NCBI RefSeq assembly: GCF_000143535.2
Contig: NC_037311.1
Span: forward strand, 2,108,001-2,172,000
Origin: Botrytis cinerea B05.10
Taxonomy: Eukaryota > Ascomycota > Leotiomycetes > Helotiales > Sclerotiniaceae
Direction: 5' to 3'
DNA length: 64,000 bases
The notes beneath the pieces were generated by a model. That model had not been told where the DNA came from, did no database searches, and was given only the letters and a program-made list of their open reading frames with translations. A program made the position numbers and the translations under genes. Shown here in pieces: positions 1 through 10,746 of the stretch (its first letter is position 1; each line of letters begins with the position of its first letter).

Positions 1-510
1 TAAGATTACTATTACCTCTAGGTTCATTCATCAAAATTGAAGACTTCTTCAAAGTAAGATCTTTTAATGGAAATCCGTTCGCCTGATTGTATGAATTTGT
101 GTCGGTCTTGTCTACCCTGCATTTTCGGAAAGAATATATCAAGCACACTATAGTTAGTGCTCAAAATGGAAAAAAGTTTTCTACAAAAATTGTGTGAAGA
201 AATAGTAACATGACTCTTTGAATGTTTACTGCGTAAGAAGCATTTATTAGTCCTTTAGTTGCCCAAACAAGTAGAAGTCCATGCTCTGACAAGGCGTGGC
301 AGCTCAGCCTCGCGGTAAGGTTAGCGAAAAGTACAAGACAATTTCGAAAGATGCTGGATTTCTCAACATAACACTCAGCGCATCGATTTTCAAACGATGC
401 TGCAAGACCCTTCCAAGCCTTCGAGAAGTGATATCTAAGTCATTGAATATTCGAAAACTGTCATAAATCTTTCCCAAAAGCGGCGCAACCAGAATTCCGC
501 AACATCCACG
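1..510. other. Left-edge intergenic stretch
   Basis: I see no coding frame with recognisable protein content here. It probably holds the end of a neighbouring transcript outside the window plus the promoter and 5' UTR of the rhomboid gene that starts at 511. Confidence 0.5.
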
Positions 511-1559
511 ATGGCGATTACTTTACCCCAATTTGGCGCAACTCGTCTACGATCATATATCCTCCGTTTACCTTTATTCACACGATGTATAATAGCAATC
601 ATATTCATATTATGGCTTGTCAGTCTGCAATCAGCCTGGGACCTCCAGAAATGGGGTGGCTTGTACCCGAATGAGATTGGGTTACAGTCAAGTAAATCTA
701 CCATTTCTATACAATACCCAAATGATTCCCATGAACCGTGAAGCTAACATGGTGTTATTACTATAGTGTATCGCACAAATACCTTCCCATTGATACATAT
801 GGGGTTCATACATATGATAATGAACACCATTGCTTTAACCCCATTGTTGGAGAGATTTGAGGCGGAATATGGGACATTGACTACTTTATCATTGTTTATG
901 GGCCGTAGGTGTTCCTCGATGTAATTGATGTGAGAGAACTACAGCTAATAGATGTTATAGCGCTGTCGACGATACCTGCGCTGATATACACACTCGTGGA
1001 AAGGGGAATCTTCCATATGAACACAGGAGTGATGGGTGCCAGGTAAGAAAAATATCCTTTCTGTTTAGCCCAGATAGTTTTTAACAAAGACTTTAATTTA
1101 GTATCTGGGTTTTCACTCTACTTGCAATGGAAGCGCTTAAGACATATAAAACAAACCCAAACTTTGTATTGGGAACAGTACACATTCCAACATGGACTAC
1201 ACCAATTATCCTCACACTATTCATATCATTCTTGGTACCCCATACTAGCTTCCTTGGGCACCTTTGCGGGCTTGTTTTTGGCTACGGATGTTAGTGCTCT
1301 TCTCTCCTATGGTTCGGACCGCTAGCTAACTTTTATAGGGGGCCTGGGCTATCTCAAATTCTTAGCTCCACCAGAGAAGATTCTTCGATGGATTGAGGGA
1401 AAAATGAATCTCTTGGGACGATTGCCACATTACGTTTCGGTTGACCAAAAAACCTATGGAAGATATGGACTTTTGCCTACTACCAATAATCCCATAATCT
1501 CACCAGAAACAAATATTGCTCTGGGATTTCCCGGTCAGGCGCAGCGATCGGGGCCTTAG
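511..1559 (+). CDS. RBD2: Rhomboid protein 2 (RBD2-type intramembrane serine protease)
   Basis: Five exons (511-691, 767-904, 961-1042, 1102-1289, 1339-1559) give a 269-residue multi-pass membrane protein. The N-terminus has a hydrophobic segment at about residues 20-40, and the text after it is typical of fungal RBD2 (MYRTNTFPLIH, then LERFEAEYGTL). The rhomboid catalytic serine lies in GAS just before IWVF, and the catalytic histidine lies in FLGHLCGL. The tail, through LGRLPHYVSVDQKTYGRYG, is also RBD2-like. The family cleaves substrates inside the membrane, in Golgi or endosomes by analogy with yeast and fission yeast. The serine codon is split by intron 3 (AG at 1041-1042, T at 1102). 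The ATG at 511 is chosen because the conserved N-terminal text begins there. The family call is firm; the exact 3' splice of intron 4 is slightly less certain. Confidence 0.92.
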
Positions 1560-2070
1560 ATGTTGCATTTATCGGTCAATGATTTCCCTTCTCTGTACAA
1601 AGACTACGCATGATACGGAGTTTGGATGTTCTGGGAGCGATCATGCTTTGAAGTAAAAACGGTGGAAATGACATATGATATACGGCTTCGGTTTCTACTT
1701 TAACATCGGTGGTAGACAAACTGCTGGTAGCTTAAGGAAGTATGGATAAATTTATAATTGTAAGCTTTTTAATGACAACTATACAACTAGATGAAGTTGT
1801 TTGATGTCCGCAAGATTGCGGCTACCTTTACTCATTTGATACAAGATTTGTGTGAACTTTGATGAAATATAAGTAACTTAATTGCCTTGTGGTATCATGA
1901 GCTTCCAAGTACAGGAAATCTAACATCTGTCGCGTCGGCTCCTGATCTCGCGTCTTCGGAACCTCGCCTCAATTCCGGGCATTTTGACAAGGCTGACAAC
2001 CCACCCAAGCTTCAAGCTCCCAATGTGAGCGAGACCAACGCTCCCGATTTTGTGAGGATTTCTTAAAGCT
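1560..2070 (+). other. Intergenic stretch between RBD2 and GAA1
   Basis: About 510 bases with no supported ORF. It should contain the RBD2 3' UTR and the GAA1 promoter and leader. No terminator or conserved motif could be assigned by eye. Confidence 0.5.
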
Positions 2071-4158
2071 ATGGGGCTACTATGTAAGAGTTCCGATTCA
2101 TTGTGACCAATTATTCTAACAATAAAAGCATCTATCGTCTTGCGACATGCGCCGGTTCGAAAATTACCACCATATCTATCCTTTCTTTGCATAGCCATTG
2201 GTGTTGCATGGCTGCTTCTTCTGCCATTGAACGATTATTCGAGAAATACTTATGTTTCGGAGAACGCACTGTTGCCGGGCCAGGTCCATACTTATTTCGC
2301 AGGGAGTGATCAAAACGTTTTCCGAGGATATAAGAGGGAGGTTGATGCTTTGGGGGAGAGTAGCAATGTTGAGTATGTGCGAAATTGTGCAAGAGATTGA
2401 AGAATATATGGCTAACTTTGCTATGCAGAGTTAATGATAAGCTTGAGGAATTTTTCAAGGCCACAGGACTCAAGGTTGCGAGACAAAAGTATGAGTACAA
2501 GTCCGCGGGTGAAGTTTACAGAGGAGAGAATGTGTATGCGATCTTACATGCACCACGCGGTGATGCCACGGAAGCAATTGTGTTGGTAGGGGCTTGGAGA
2601 AATATTGATGGGGAGTTGAATCGAAGTGGTGTTGCTTTGGTTCTTACCCTGGCGAGATATTTCAATCGGTGGTCTTTGTGGTCAAAAGATATTATATTCT
2701 TGATCACAGCAGATAGTAAAGCTGGTCCTCAGGCTTGGGTTGATGCCTATCATGATACACACGAGTCGCCGGCCATTGATTCACTGCCCGTCAAAAGCGG
2801 AGCTCTTCAAGGAGCTGTTGTCATCGACTATCCTTTTGATCACCGCTTTGAATCGATTCATATTGTCTACGATGGAATCAATGGACAACTTCCTAATCTC
2901 GACCTCTTCAATACCGTAGTCTCAATCGCCAGTGGCCAAATGGGCATCAGAGTCTCACTCCAGAAAATGTGGCAGCACAGCGATAGTTACCAAGATCGAC
3001 TCAAGACTATGTTACGTGGTATGATAAATCAAGGATTAGGTCATGCTTCTGGACCTCATAGTAGTTTCATTCCATATCATGTGGATGCGATCACACTTCA
3101 ACCATTTGGAAACGGCTGGCAAGACGAAATGGCCATGGGGAGAGTAATCGAGAGTACTTTTCGAAGTTTGAATAACTTATTGGAACATCTCCATCAAAGT
3201 TTCTTCTTCTATTTACTCATGCAAGCTAATCGCTTCGTGAGTATTGGTACATATCTTCCAAGTGCCATGTTAGTGGCTACAAATTTTACTATTATGGCTA
3301 TTTTCCTGTGGGTGAAAAGTGGTTGGCCCAGTCCCACCAAGACAGAATCTGTGTTGTCGACGGAAAAAGGAGAGGAGAAGGAGAAAGCTCCATTGGTGAT
3401 TGTGGAAGCCAGTGGATCTAAAGCTCTTATCCCACAAAAGGATCTTCAAACGCGCGAACGCAAGCTTGCACTTCCTCTCGCTGTTGTAGCTGGATGTCAG
3501 TTCTTGGGGCTTGTCCCTCTTTATATATTCAACCATACTTCTAAAGCCGTAAGTCTCTCTCCAAATACAATTCGAAAAAGACAATCAATGCTAACAAACG
3601 ATCCAGAATCTCCCCGTAGTCTTCTCCATCTTCCTAATCCTCAACACTTTCCTCCCCCTAGCCCTCTCCACCCTCCTCCACTCACCCTATTGCACAACAC
3701 CTACTCCTCACCAACTAGCCCTCATCCAGTCCTTCTCTCTCCTTCTCCTAGGCATGTACCTCTCCTCCCTCGCTACCCTCAATTTCTCCCTCTCAATTCT
3801 CATCGGTATCCTATCTTCCCCCTTATCATACATTCGTCCATTGGGTCACAGACCCATTATCGCCGCTATACTTGTTGTCCTATTAGGTGTTCTTGCGCCT
3901 TCAACTGTACTGTTTGCTGGTGCGAAATATTGGGGTTTGGATGTGGGAGATGTTTTGGTGGAAGCAGCGTTCGGATGGGATGTTGGAGGCATGACGACAC
4001 AGGTTGTAGTTTGGTGTGTTTGGTGGCCCGCGTGGGTCGTGGGTGGGATGTTGCTTTGGGGAAAGCCCAGAGCGGAGGAAGAGATGGAGAGTTTGAATCA
4101 GATTGCGAATGGGGTAGAAGGAAAAGTGGAAGTAGCGAATGGGGTGGAAAAGAAATAA
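2071..4158 (+). CDS. GAA1: GPI transamidase subunit Gaa1
   Basis: Four exons (2071-2083, 2129-2372, 2429-3548, 3607-4158) encode 642 residues. The first exon is only 13 nt (MGLL plus one base). It is followed by the first membrane helix (YLSFLCIAIGVAWLLLLPLN) and then a luminal M28-peptidase-like domain containing YAILHAPRGDATEAIVL, GAWRNIDGELNRSGVAL and TADSKAGPQAWVDAYHD. Several hydrophobic helices fill the C-terminal third. Gaa1 belongs to the ER complex that swaps a C-terminal peptide for a GPI anchor; its M28-like domain binds the GPI lipid. The start is set by the conserved N-terminus recovered after the first splice. The protein ends in a charged, repetitive tail (NGVEGKVEVANGVEKK). 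Length fits fungal Gaa1. It lies head-to-tail behind RBD2 and converges with RPN9. Confidence 0.93.
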
Positions 4159-4396
4159 GGTAGCTTGTTGATTGCACGATTTCTAAATAGAATAGATGTA
4201 GCCATGTATGACCATTAGTAAACATGCTAATTATAGAACAGAAGGGTGTTGTTCTCATATATCATTTCATTCTTTTGCAATGCAAGTACAACTAACCCCA
4301 GGCATGCATGCAAGAGAGGGAATATCTATTTTACAGTCCGATGTGAAGCCCAAGACGCCATTCTTGCCTTTTCATTCACAATTATGATGCTGAACC

Positions 4397-5589
4397 TCAT
4401 GCTGCCCACACGTCCTGACCCTTCGACTCGATCCAGTTGCCCAGTGAGTTGACACTGGAATCCCATTCTTCTAGTCGTGTACGCATACCTTCGATTTGAC
4501 CCATGTCCAACACCTTAGGCTGTACCCAGTTGATACGTGCGATTTCGTCAACTTGATCGATGCTTCCTCGCAACAACCCTAAGCTCAAGGCCTTCATAAT
4601 TAAATGCTCAATTTCATCGGGGCGAACTTTAGTTTCCTCGGATATTGTGCGGAAGGTCATGGCACGGTCATGAGGAGGGCGGCGGAAAACGGCCTCGGTG
4701 AGGGCAGCGAGGTAGATCTTTTGTTTGAGTCCGTCGCGGTGTTGTGCGAGTAGGGGATTAGAGGAAATGTGACCGGACAGAACATCGTAGGCAGCGAGGT
4801 CACCACGGTTGAAAGCGAAAAGAAGATCTCGGAGCCAGGCGTCGTCCTTAACGAGGGTATCGAGGATGGGGTGGAGGAGGAGTTCACCAAAGTTATAGAT
4901 AGTATCGGATACAAGAGCTGCGATGCTCAGATCGTAAGCTCGGCTTTTGCGCTCAGATGGGGTAAGGTCGTTGAGGTCGATACAAGCTAGGTATAGTAGG
5001 GCGTTTTTGTAATATGATGCGAACTCCAACTTGGATTGGTAGTACTCTGCATTAACCCGGTAGAATGCAGCATGTACGATTGTCTCCACAGAGTCAAACC
5101 CATCCAGTATCTTCTCTGATTTATCCAAATCCTTTCTCGCCCCATCCTGATCTTGTAATTCTAATTTGACGGTGGCTACAGCCACTGTTGCGTAGACGTA
5201 TGCATCTTGGGAATTGGGGTTGTCGACTTTCTTTGCTACAGCCTCTAGGAAGGACAGGCGCTCCGAACCATCTGAAATTGAATTAGCAGCCGTCTTGGTC
5301 TTTTCAATAGTATTCTTTTACCTTTACACTGTGAGGCAGCGCTTAAAGCAAGAGTAACAAGCTTCAACTGGTTGATCTTATCGGCGAATGTGAGGATGAA
5401 TGTCTTATATATTGGTAATCGTTGAGAAGCGCTTTCTTTGTGATTGAAAAACTCAACAAGGGTATCTGTCAGTTGATGCCACAGCTTCTTCTCCCAGAGA
5501 TCTTCGAAGGATAAGAAAAGGTGTTGAAGGTCTGCTGGCGCAGCATCACGTTGCTCTCCGAGAAAGTCGGGGATTGTGTCGACATTCAT
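4397..5589 (-). CDS. RPN9: 26S proteasome lid subunit Rpn9 (PSMD13)
   Basis: Two exons (5322-5589 and 4397-5271) encode 380 residues. The N-terminal helical repeats begin MNVDTIPDFLGEQRDAAP. The C-terminal half carries the PCI domain: the segment around LAALTEAVFRRPPHDRAMTF is followed by a winged-helix stretch including EIEHLIMKALSLGLLRGSID and INWVQPKVLDM. Rpn9 is a non-catalytic scaffold subunit of the 19S lid, helping Rpn10/Rpn11 assembly and holoenzyme stability. The 50-nt intron restores QCK-DGSERLSF across the splice. The start ATG is the first in the frame and gives the usual family length. The gene is convergent with GAA1 (238 nt apart) and divergent from the complex I subunit gene (334 nt apart). 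Confidence 0.95.
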
Positions 5590-5923
5590 GATGATTGAAC
5601 GAGAGGTGGATTGAATTATAATTGGTTTTGTCCGGATGCCCTGTATCCGCTTATACGCCGTTCCAAATAAATAAAAGTCGGATTCTTTGGGTATCTTTTT
5701 GTGTTTGTAAATGTTAGAAATTGAAGCTGTTTGGTTGGGGTTTTGATATTAAGGCGAGGCAACGAGAGAGCTGCGCAAGGTCGGACCTAACCGTATTTAG
5801 ACTAGTGTACTCCACGGCTGGACTCCCGCGAGGTCAATCTACAACTTCAACATCAAGTCAAATTGAACCCTGCCAACTGCCTTTGCGTCTGCGATTCAAT
5901 TGATTTGTACCCCAGTCGCAAAA
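5590..5923. promoter_or_regulatory. Shared upstream region of RPN9 and the NDUFA9-type gene
   Basis: This 334-base gap separates two divergent start codons, so both promoters must lie within it. No specific element such as the Rpn4-type PACE box could be recognised with confidence. Confidence 0.55.
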
Positions 5924-7523
5924 ATGCAGAAATCCTGCAGTCCATCGACTCTTAACAGTCTGCGGACTGCCGTACGATCGAAAAGAGGAATCGAAAATGT
6001 ACCTTTGAGCAGGAAGTTATCTGATGTCACTATCACAAGGACCGGAAAGCCCATTATTCGTACCCAGGGTGGCAGGTAAGCACTCTGAGACTGGTTCTTC
6101 ACTTCTGCAGACCTTCTTGCTAACGTATTGTACTATAGATCATCTCTCGGAGGTATATCCGCTCCCAAAGCTGCAAAATTCACAATCAACATAAGCCTAA
6201 TGTGATACTATAGGGCATACCGCAACCGTCTTTGGTGCGACTGGATTCCTCGGGCGATATATTGTGAATAGACTCGGTACGCAAATCTTCATCTATGATG
6301 CAAAGGAACTTAGGCTGATATGGGAGCGGTTTAGCAAGACAAGGATGCACAGTTATTATTCCTTTCCGGGAGGAAATGGCCAAACGACATTTGAAGGTTT
6401 CCGGTGATTTGGGCAGAGTCATTTTCATGGTATGGCAGAAAACCTGCGGACAGTATTTGGGCCACTTTGACTTACTTCGGGTAGGAATACGATTTGAGAA
6501 ACACACAGTCTTTGGAGGAGAGCGTTAGGCACTCTGACGTGGTCTACAATCTTGTTGGTCGTAATTATCCCACTAAGTATGTCCCAAAGAAGATCATCTA
6601 GAGATGATTACTCATTAGTATCAGGAATTTCGATCTCGAGGATGTACATGTCGAAGGAGCAGAGCGAATTGCCGATGCTGTTGCCAAATACGACGTGGAC
6701 AGATTCATTCACCTTTCTTCCTACAACGCAGACCCCAATTCACCATCTGAGTTCTACAGAACCAAGGTATATAACCAAACACTTTCAAACATCGATCCGT
6801 ATGACTGACAAGTATCCCTATTAGGCAAGAGGTGAGGAAGTTGTACGCAGTATATTCCCAGAAACTACAATTGTGAGACCTGCTCCATTGTTTGGTTTTG
6901 AGGATCGTCTTCTCCACAAGCTTGCTGGATTCACCAATATCTTCACATCCAACCATATGCAAGAGCGCTACTGGCCAGTTCACGTATGTTGTAAATTCTT
7001 CAATTGCATGACTTCCTATTGACAACCCCTTTCAGGCACCTGATGTAGGCCAAGCACTTGAGAAAATGCTTCAGGATGATAGCACTGCATCGCAAACATA
7101 TGAGCTTTTTGGTCCCAAGAATTACTCTACAGCAGAAATCGCTGCTTTGGTAGATAGAGAAATCAACACCCATCGTCGACACATCAATTTACCAAAGAAA
7201 ATTCTTAAACCAGTTGCTGGGGTTTTGAACAAAGCTCTCTGGTGGCCTGTCCTCTCTGCTGATGAGATTGAGCGAGAATTCATTGATCAAAAGATCGATC
7301 CTTCCGCAAAAACATTCCAAGACCTTGGAATCGAGCCAGCAGAGCTCAGCAGTCTTACTTTCCATTACCTGGTACGCATAATATTCTACCAAAATATCGA
7401 GCCAGAGATACTAATTTTAAATAGTTGGGATATCGAAGTGCAGCATTCTATGACCTACCGCCATCAACAGAACGCGAGAAGAGGGAAGAGAAGAAATATT
7501 TGCATGTCCTTGATGACCAGTAG
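5924..7523 (+). CDS. Mitochondrial complex I 40 kDa subunit (NDUFA9 family)
   Basis: Nine exons (5924-6075, 6139-6152, 6214-6276, 6335-6429, 6485-6576, 6625-6766, 6825-6983, 7036-7371, 7425-7523) encode 383 residues. The first ~45 residues are rich in Arg, Ser and Thr and poor in acids, as expected for a mitochondrial presequence. The Rossmann fold starts HTATVFGATGFLGRYIVNRL, with the dinucleotide-binding GATGFLG at about residues 63-69. Further SDR-like text follows: VVYNLVGRNYPT, RFIHLSSYNADP and the YWPVHAPDVG segment. In complex I this accessory subunit binds NADPH near the junction of the membrane and peripheral arms; it is not itself a dehydrogenase. Exon 2 is a 14-nt microexon whose inclusion is required to keep the frame. 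Confidence 0.93.
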
Positions 7524-7842
7524 AAGGCCGGTTGTGGATATGGAATGTATTCATAATAGCATGCGAATTGTACATATGCCTAAAATATTTGAGAACGTCT
7601 CTTGTTGTGTGTGATATTCCAGTACTAAACAACCATTCAAGGATAATACATTTGTTTGAAAATTAGACGACATAAAAACACCCCCTTTTCTAGACCTAAC
7701 GAATCTCGCATATCAATAATTTTTCATCAACTTATTTAAGTGAAATTCAAGATCTCACTACAGCCCCACATTTTTACCCCTCCAAATCCCGTCCACAATT
7801 TTCCACCATCACGTTCCTTGAAAATAATTTCAATTATCAGCC
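7524..7842 (+). other. Intergenic stretch before the EFM5-type gene
   Basis: Roughly 320 bases, AT-rich in its first half. No supported gene; it presumably holds a 3' UTR and the next promoter. Confidence 0.5.
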
Positions 7843-8940
7843 ATGGAGAACACAGAAGATGATGATATGCCGTGAGCTTACTGCGACTGAAGAATATTCG
7901 AAAAATCCACTAATGATATGAAATAGCGTTTTGTCGGGCTCTGCGCTTGATGCCTTGAAAGAGTTTTACAAAGACCGAGATGCGCATCAACAGAAATTTG
8001 AAGACTTGAAGCAGCGGGCTGAAGATCAGGCTGATGGTGTGCCTTTGACTATGGATGCTTTCGCTGAGGATTGGAATGAATCGCAATTTTGGGTCAGTTG
8101 TCTTGGATTCGATTGCAGAGTTTTGGTCGCTTATAAGATGTAGTATTCCAATGAGACGGCCACAATCCTCGCGCAAGAACTCCTGAGAGATGCTGTTGCT
8201 GAGACGGTTATTGCTGTTGTATCGGCTCCAAGCGTGTTCATACAGTTGAAAAATATTGTTGTAAGTTAAGTTTGTAGTAGAGGACAAGTATGGTCATGAA
8301 GTTAATATCCTGAAGGCAGGGTGGGCGGCGGACAAAAGGCCGACGCTTCATTTATTGGAGTTTGATGAGAGGTTTGGCGTGTTTCCGGAGTTTAGCTTCT
8401 ATGATTTCAATAATCCTATGAAACTTCCTGGTGAGCTCAAAGTTCCTGGCGATTATGAGGGTGGAATTATTGCTAATAATGGTCCTGTAGCGCATTTGAA
8501 AGGATGTGCCGATCGTGTTATTTGTGACCCGCCATTTTTGAGCGAGGAGTGTCAAACTAAAGGTACACATTCGACCAGTTTCTGGCTAGGATAGTTAGAA
8601 TATGACACTGACTTCTCTAGCATCTCTCACTGTTCGATGGCTGTCGAAATCATGGGGTCAAAACGAATCGTTGATGTCGTGGGGGCAAGAAGAAGCGCCG
8701 CCATCTAAGCTTATCGTGTGTACAGGTGAACGGGTAGGAGATATTGTGAATAAGCTTTATCGACCGTGAGTATTGTCTGTTCTTTTGCTGGTGGCATGTT
8801 AGCTCACATAAAACAGACAAGGTATTGCAACTACGACTTTCCTTCCGGTGCACGCGAAGGGGTTGAGTAACGAGTTCTTTTGCTTCGCTAATTTTGAATG
8901 CGAACACTGGACGTGGAGAAAGTCGGACGGGGAGAAATAG
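7843..8940 (+). CDS. EFM5: Protein-lysine N-methyltransferase, EFM5/N6AMT2 family (eEF1A methylation)
   Basis: Six exons (7843-7871, 7927-8092, 8144-8260, 8316-8562, 8621-8765, 8817-8940) encode 275 residues. The key motif is CDPPFLSEEC at about residues 174-183, the DPPF active-site signature of this class I SAM-dependent family. Nearby family text includes LDALKEFYKDRDAHQQKFE near the N-terminus, HLLEFDERFGVFPEFSFYDF, and CTGERVGDIVNKLY near the C-terminus. Family members, originally mistaken for N6-adenine DNA methyltransferases, methylate a lysine of elongation factor eEF1A in the cytosol. The start is the first ATG and follows a good context. The gene converges with the LACTB2-like gene, with only 54 nt between stop codons. 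Confidence 0.88.
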
Positions 8941-8994
8941 TGTATTTATAACTAAAAGGTATCTATTCTCCATCATAAAAGAATCAAATACATA

Positions 8995-10023
8995 TCAAAG
9001 AGCGGCTCGTGTCTTTAACTTCCATCTATCTTGCTCTTTCACCACTCTCTCATCCGAGTGCAACTTATTCAGAATCTGAACAATGCCACCATTCGCTGGT
9101 ATATGAAGGTTTTCCGGTACATTCTTATATATTATCTTCACAATCTCCATCGAGGTCCACTCATCCGCTTCCTCATCACTGGAAACAGTGACTCCGGAGT
9201 TCTTTGCGGACTTCAGCACTTGGATAACCTGGGACTCTCTTTCTTTTCGGTGCCGGATGTACTCTCCAATTCTACTAGGTCCATCTTCTAATACTGCACC
9301 ATGTCCTGGATATGCTTTACCACTAAAGAGTCCCTTCATTCTTTGAAGACTGTTCAAGTAAGTCACTAAGTCCTCAAACACTGCAGTTCCATGCCCCAAC
9401 ACGTTGTCTCCAGTGAACATGACATTCTCTTCTTCGAGTAACAGTGCCATGTGATCGTGTGTATGGCCTGGGGAATGAACTGCACGGAGAGTTGCACCCT
9501 CTGTTGCGAATATCTGGCCATCCTTGATATCCGTTTGTCCTTTGTCTGGACTGTTCTTATAAATGGTGGTTTTTGGTGAGTATTCTAATAAGTGGCTGAC
9601 TCCTCCCACATGATCAGGATGCCTAAATCTCTGAATTAGCGACTGCAAGCTACGGTTTATGAAGTGAACAAGCTCACCAATGTGTGAGAATACAAGAAGT
9701 GATCGTAGCTTGTTCTTCCTTCAGAGTCTCTTTCAGATTCGAAATCCAACTTTCCTTCCCGTCGCCCGTATCAATCAACAATCGATTTCTTCCTTTTCCA
9801 ACGAGATATGTATTCGTCCCTATAACCTCGTCAGAACGATAACACTTTCCATCTCATACTCTTGTATCAACCTTGCAATGTAAACTATTCGATATCAGCT
9901 GACATTGCGCAATCCAGCTCTTTCGTTCAAACTCCTCACCTTTCCCGGATTCCCACCAAGGATCCGAATGACAGTCGGACTCAATCGCTCCACTTCTGGC
10001 AGTGACACTAGTTGTGTTGCCAT
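8995..10023 (-). CDS. LACTB2-like metallo-beta-lactamase fold hydrolase
   Basis: Four exons (9940-10023, 9872-9884, 9678-9819, 8995-9622) encode 288 residues, the same size as human LACTB2. The MBL metal-binding motif H-W-H-P-D-H is at about residues 79-84, assembled across an intron, followed by the later ligands in HSPGHTHDH, FTGDNVLG and YPGHGAV. GTNTYLVGKGRNRLLIDTG before the motif is typical of the family. LACTB2 is a mitochondrial-matrix endoribonuclease in animals; fungal homologues include polyketide thioesterase-like proteins, so the substrate here is open. Exon 2 is a 13-nt microexon. The ATG at 10023 (MATQLVSLPEV) is preferred for its purine at -3. The frame is open further upstream, so a longer N-terminus, possibly a targeting sequence, cannot be excluded. 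Confidence 0.87.
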
Positions 10024-10746
10024 TTTCTTGATGGTATTCTTGAGGGATATCATCGATGTAGATAAAGGTTCATTCTTTGATGTTGGAGTAGATGACTCTG
10101 GAAATGATGCAATGCCGATAAGCCTCGGTTCATTGATGGCTGTTTGATAAGCATGACTTGGTGTCAATAACCTTGAGCAAGGAACGCGGGAAGATGCGAC
10201 GAGTTGATGGTATTCGATACACTGATATCAAAATTTCAAAAAAGGAGTATATAGACATCACACATAATAGATGCATTTTTCAGTCTGGTCCTGTATATAT
10301 TCGATGGCTTCACGTTGTGACTTCACACAAAGTAGAGAGTAGGCAAGGGCAGATAACCTTTTCTGGACAAGCTATCTATTTCGTTGGTAAAATGGATGTA
10401 TAAAATTGGAAGATATACTAATTTGTGCTCCCTCGGTCCTAGCATGTTATCTGGGATTGTATGTAGCCAGGAGAAGAGACCGTTTGAGAACACTTGAGCA
10501 CATTGTAAGACAACATACCTACCTGAGACCCAATCGAGTACAAGAAATTGATATAGGGGACCATAACCCAGTCCCCGAAAATAGCCTTTCAATATATTGC
10601 CACTTGACGTCTCACCGCCCGACCGATTTTCCGCAAGGCTTACCATTTAAGCTTCACATTAATCCATTAATAAATGTTCAGAAATCAGAAATCCATCAAC
10701 GAATTTACCATTTTGTCGCAATTGCAGGGCATCTGCAAATTTAAAA
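10024..10746. other. Intergenic stretch between LACTB2-like gene and UBP8
   Basis: About 720 bases between two divergent genes. Overlapping open frames occur on both strands (for example 10406-10744 plus and 10323-10646 minus), but neither has recognisable protein character. I treat the region as two promoters and leaders. Confidence 0.45.

Noticed and set aside
10406..10744. 112-codon frame immediately upstream of UBP8
   Set aside because: Out of frame with UBP8 and mirrored by a minus-strand frame; no conserved content.
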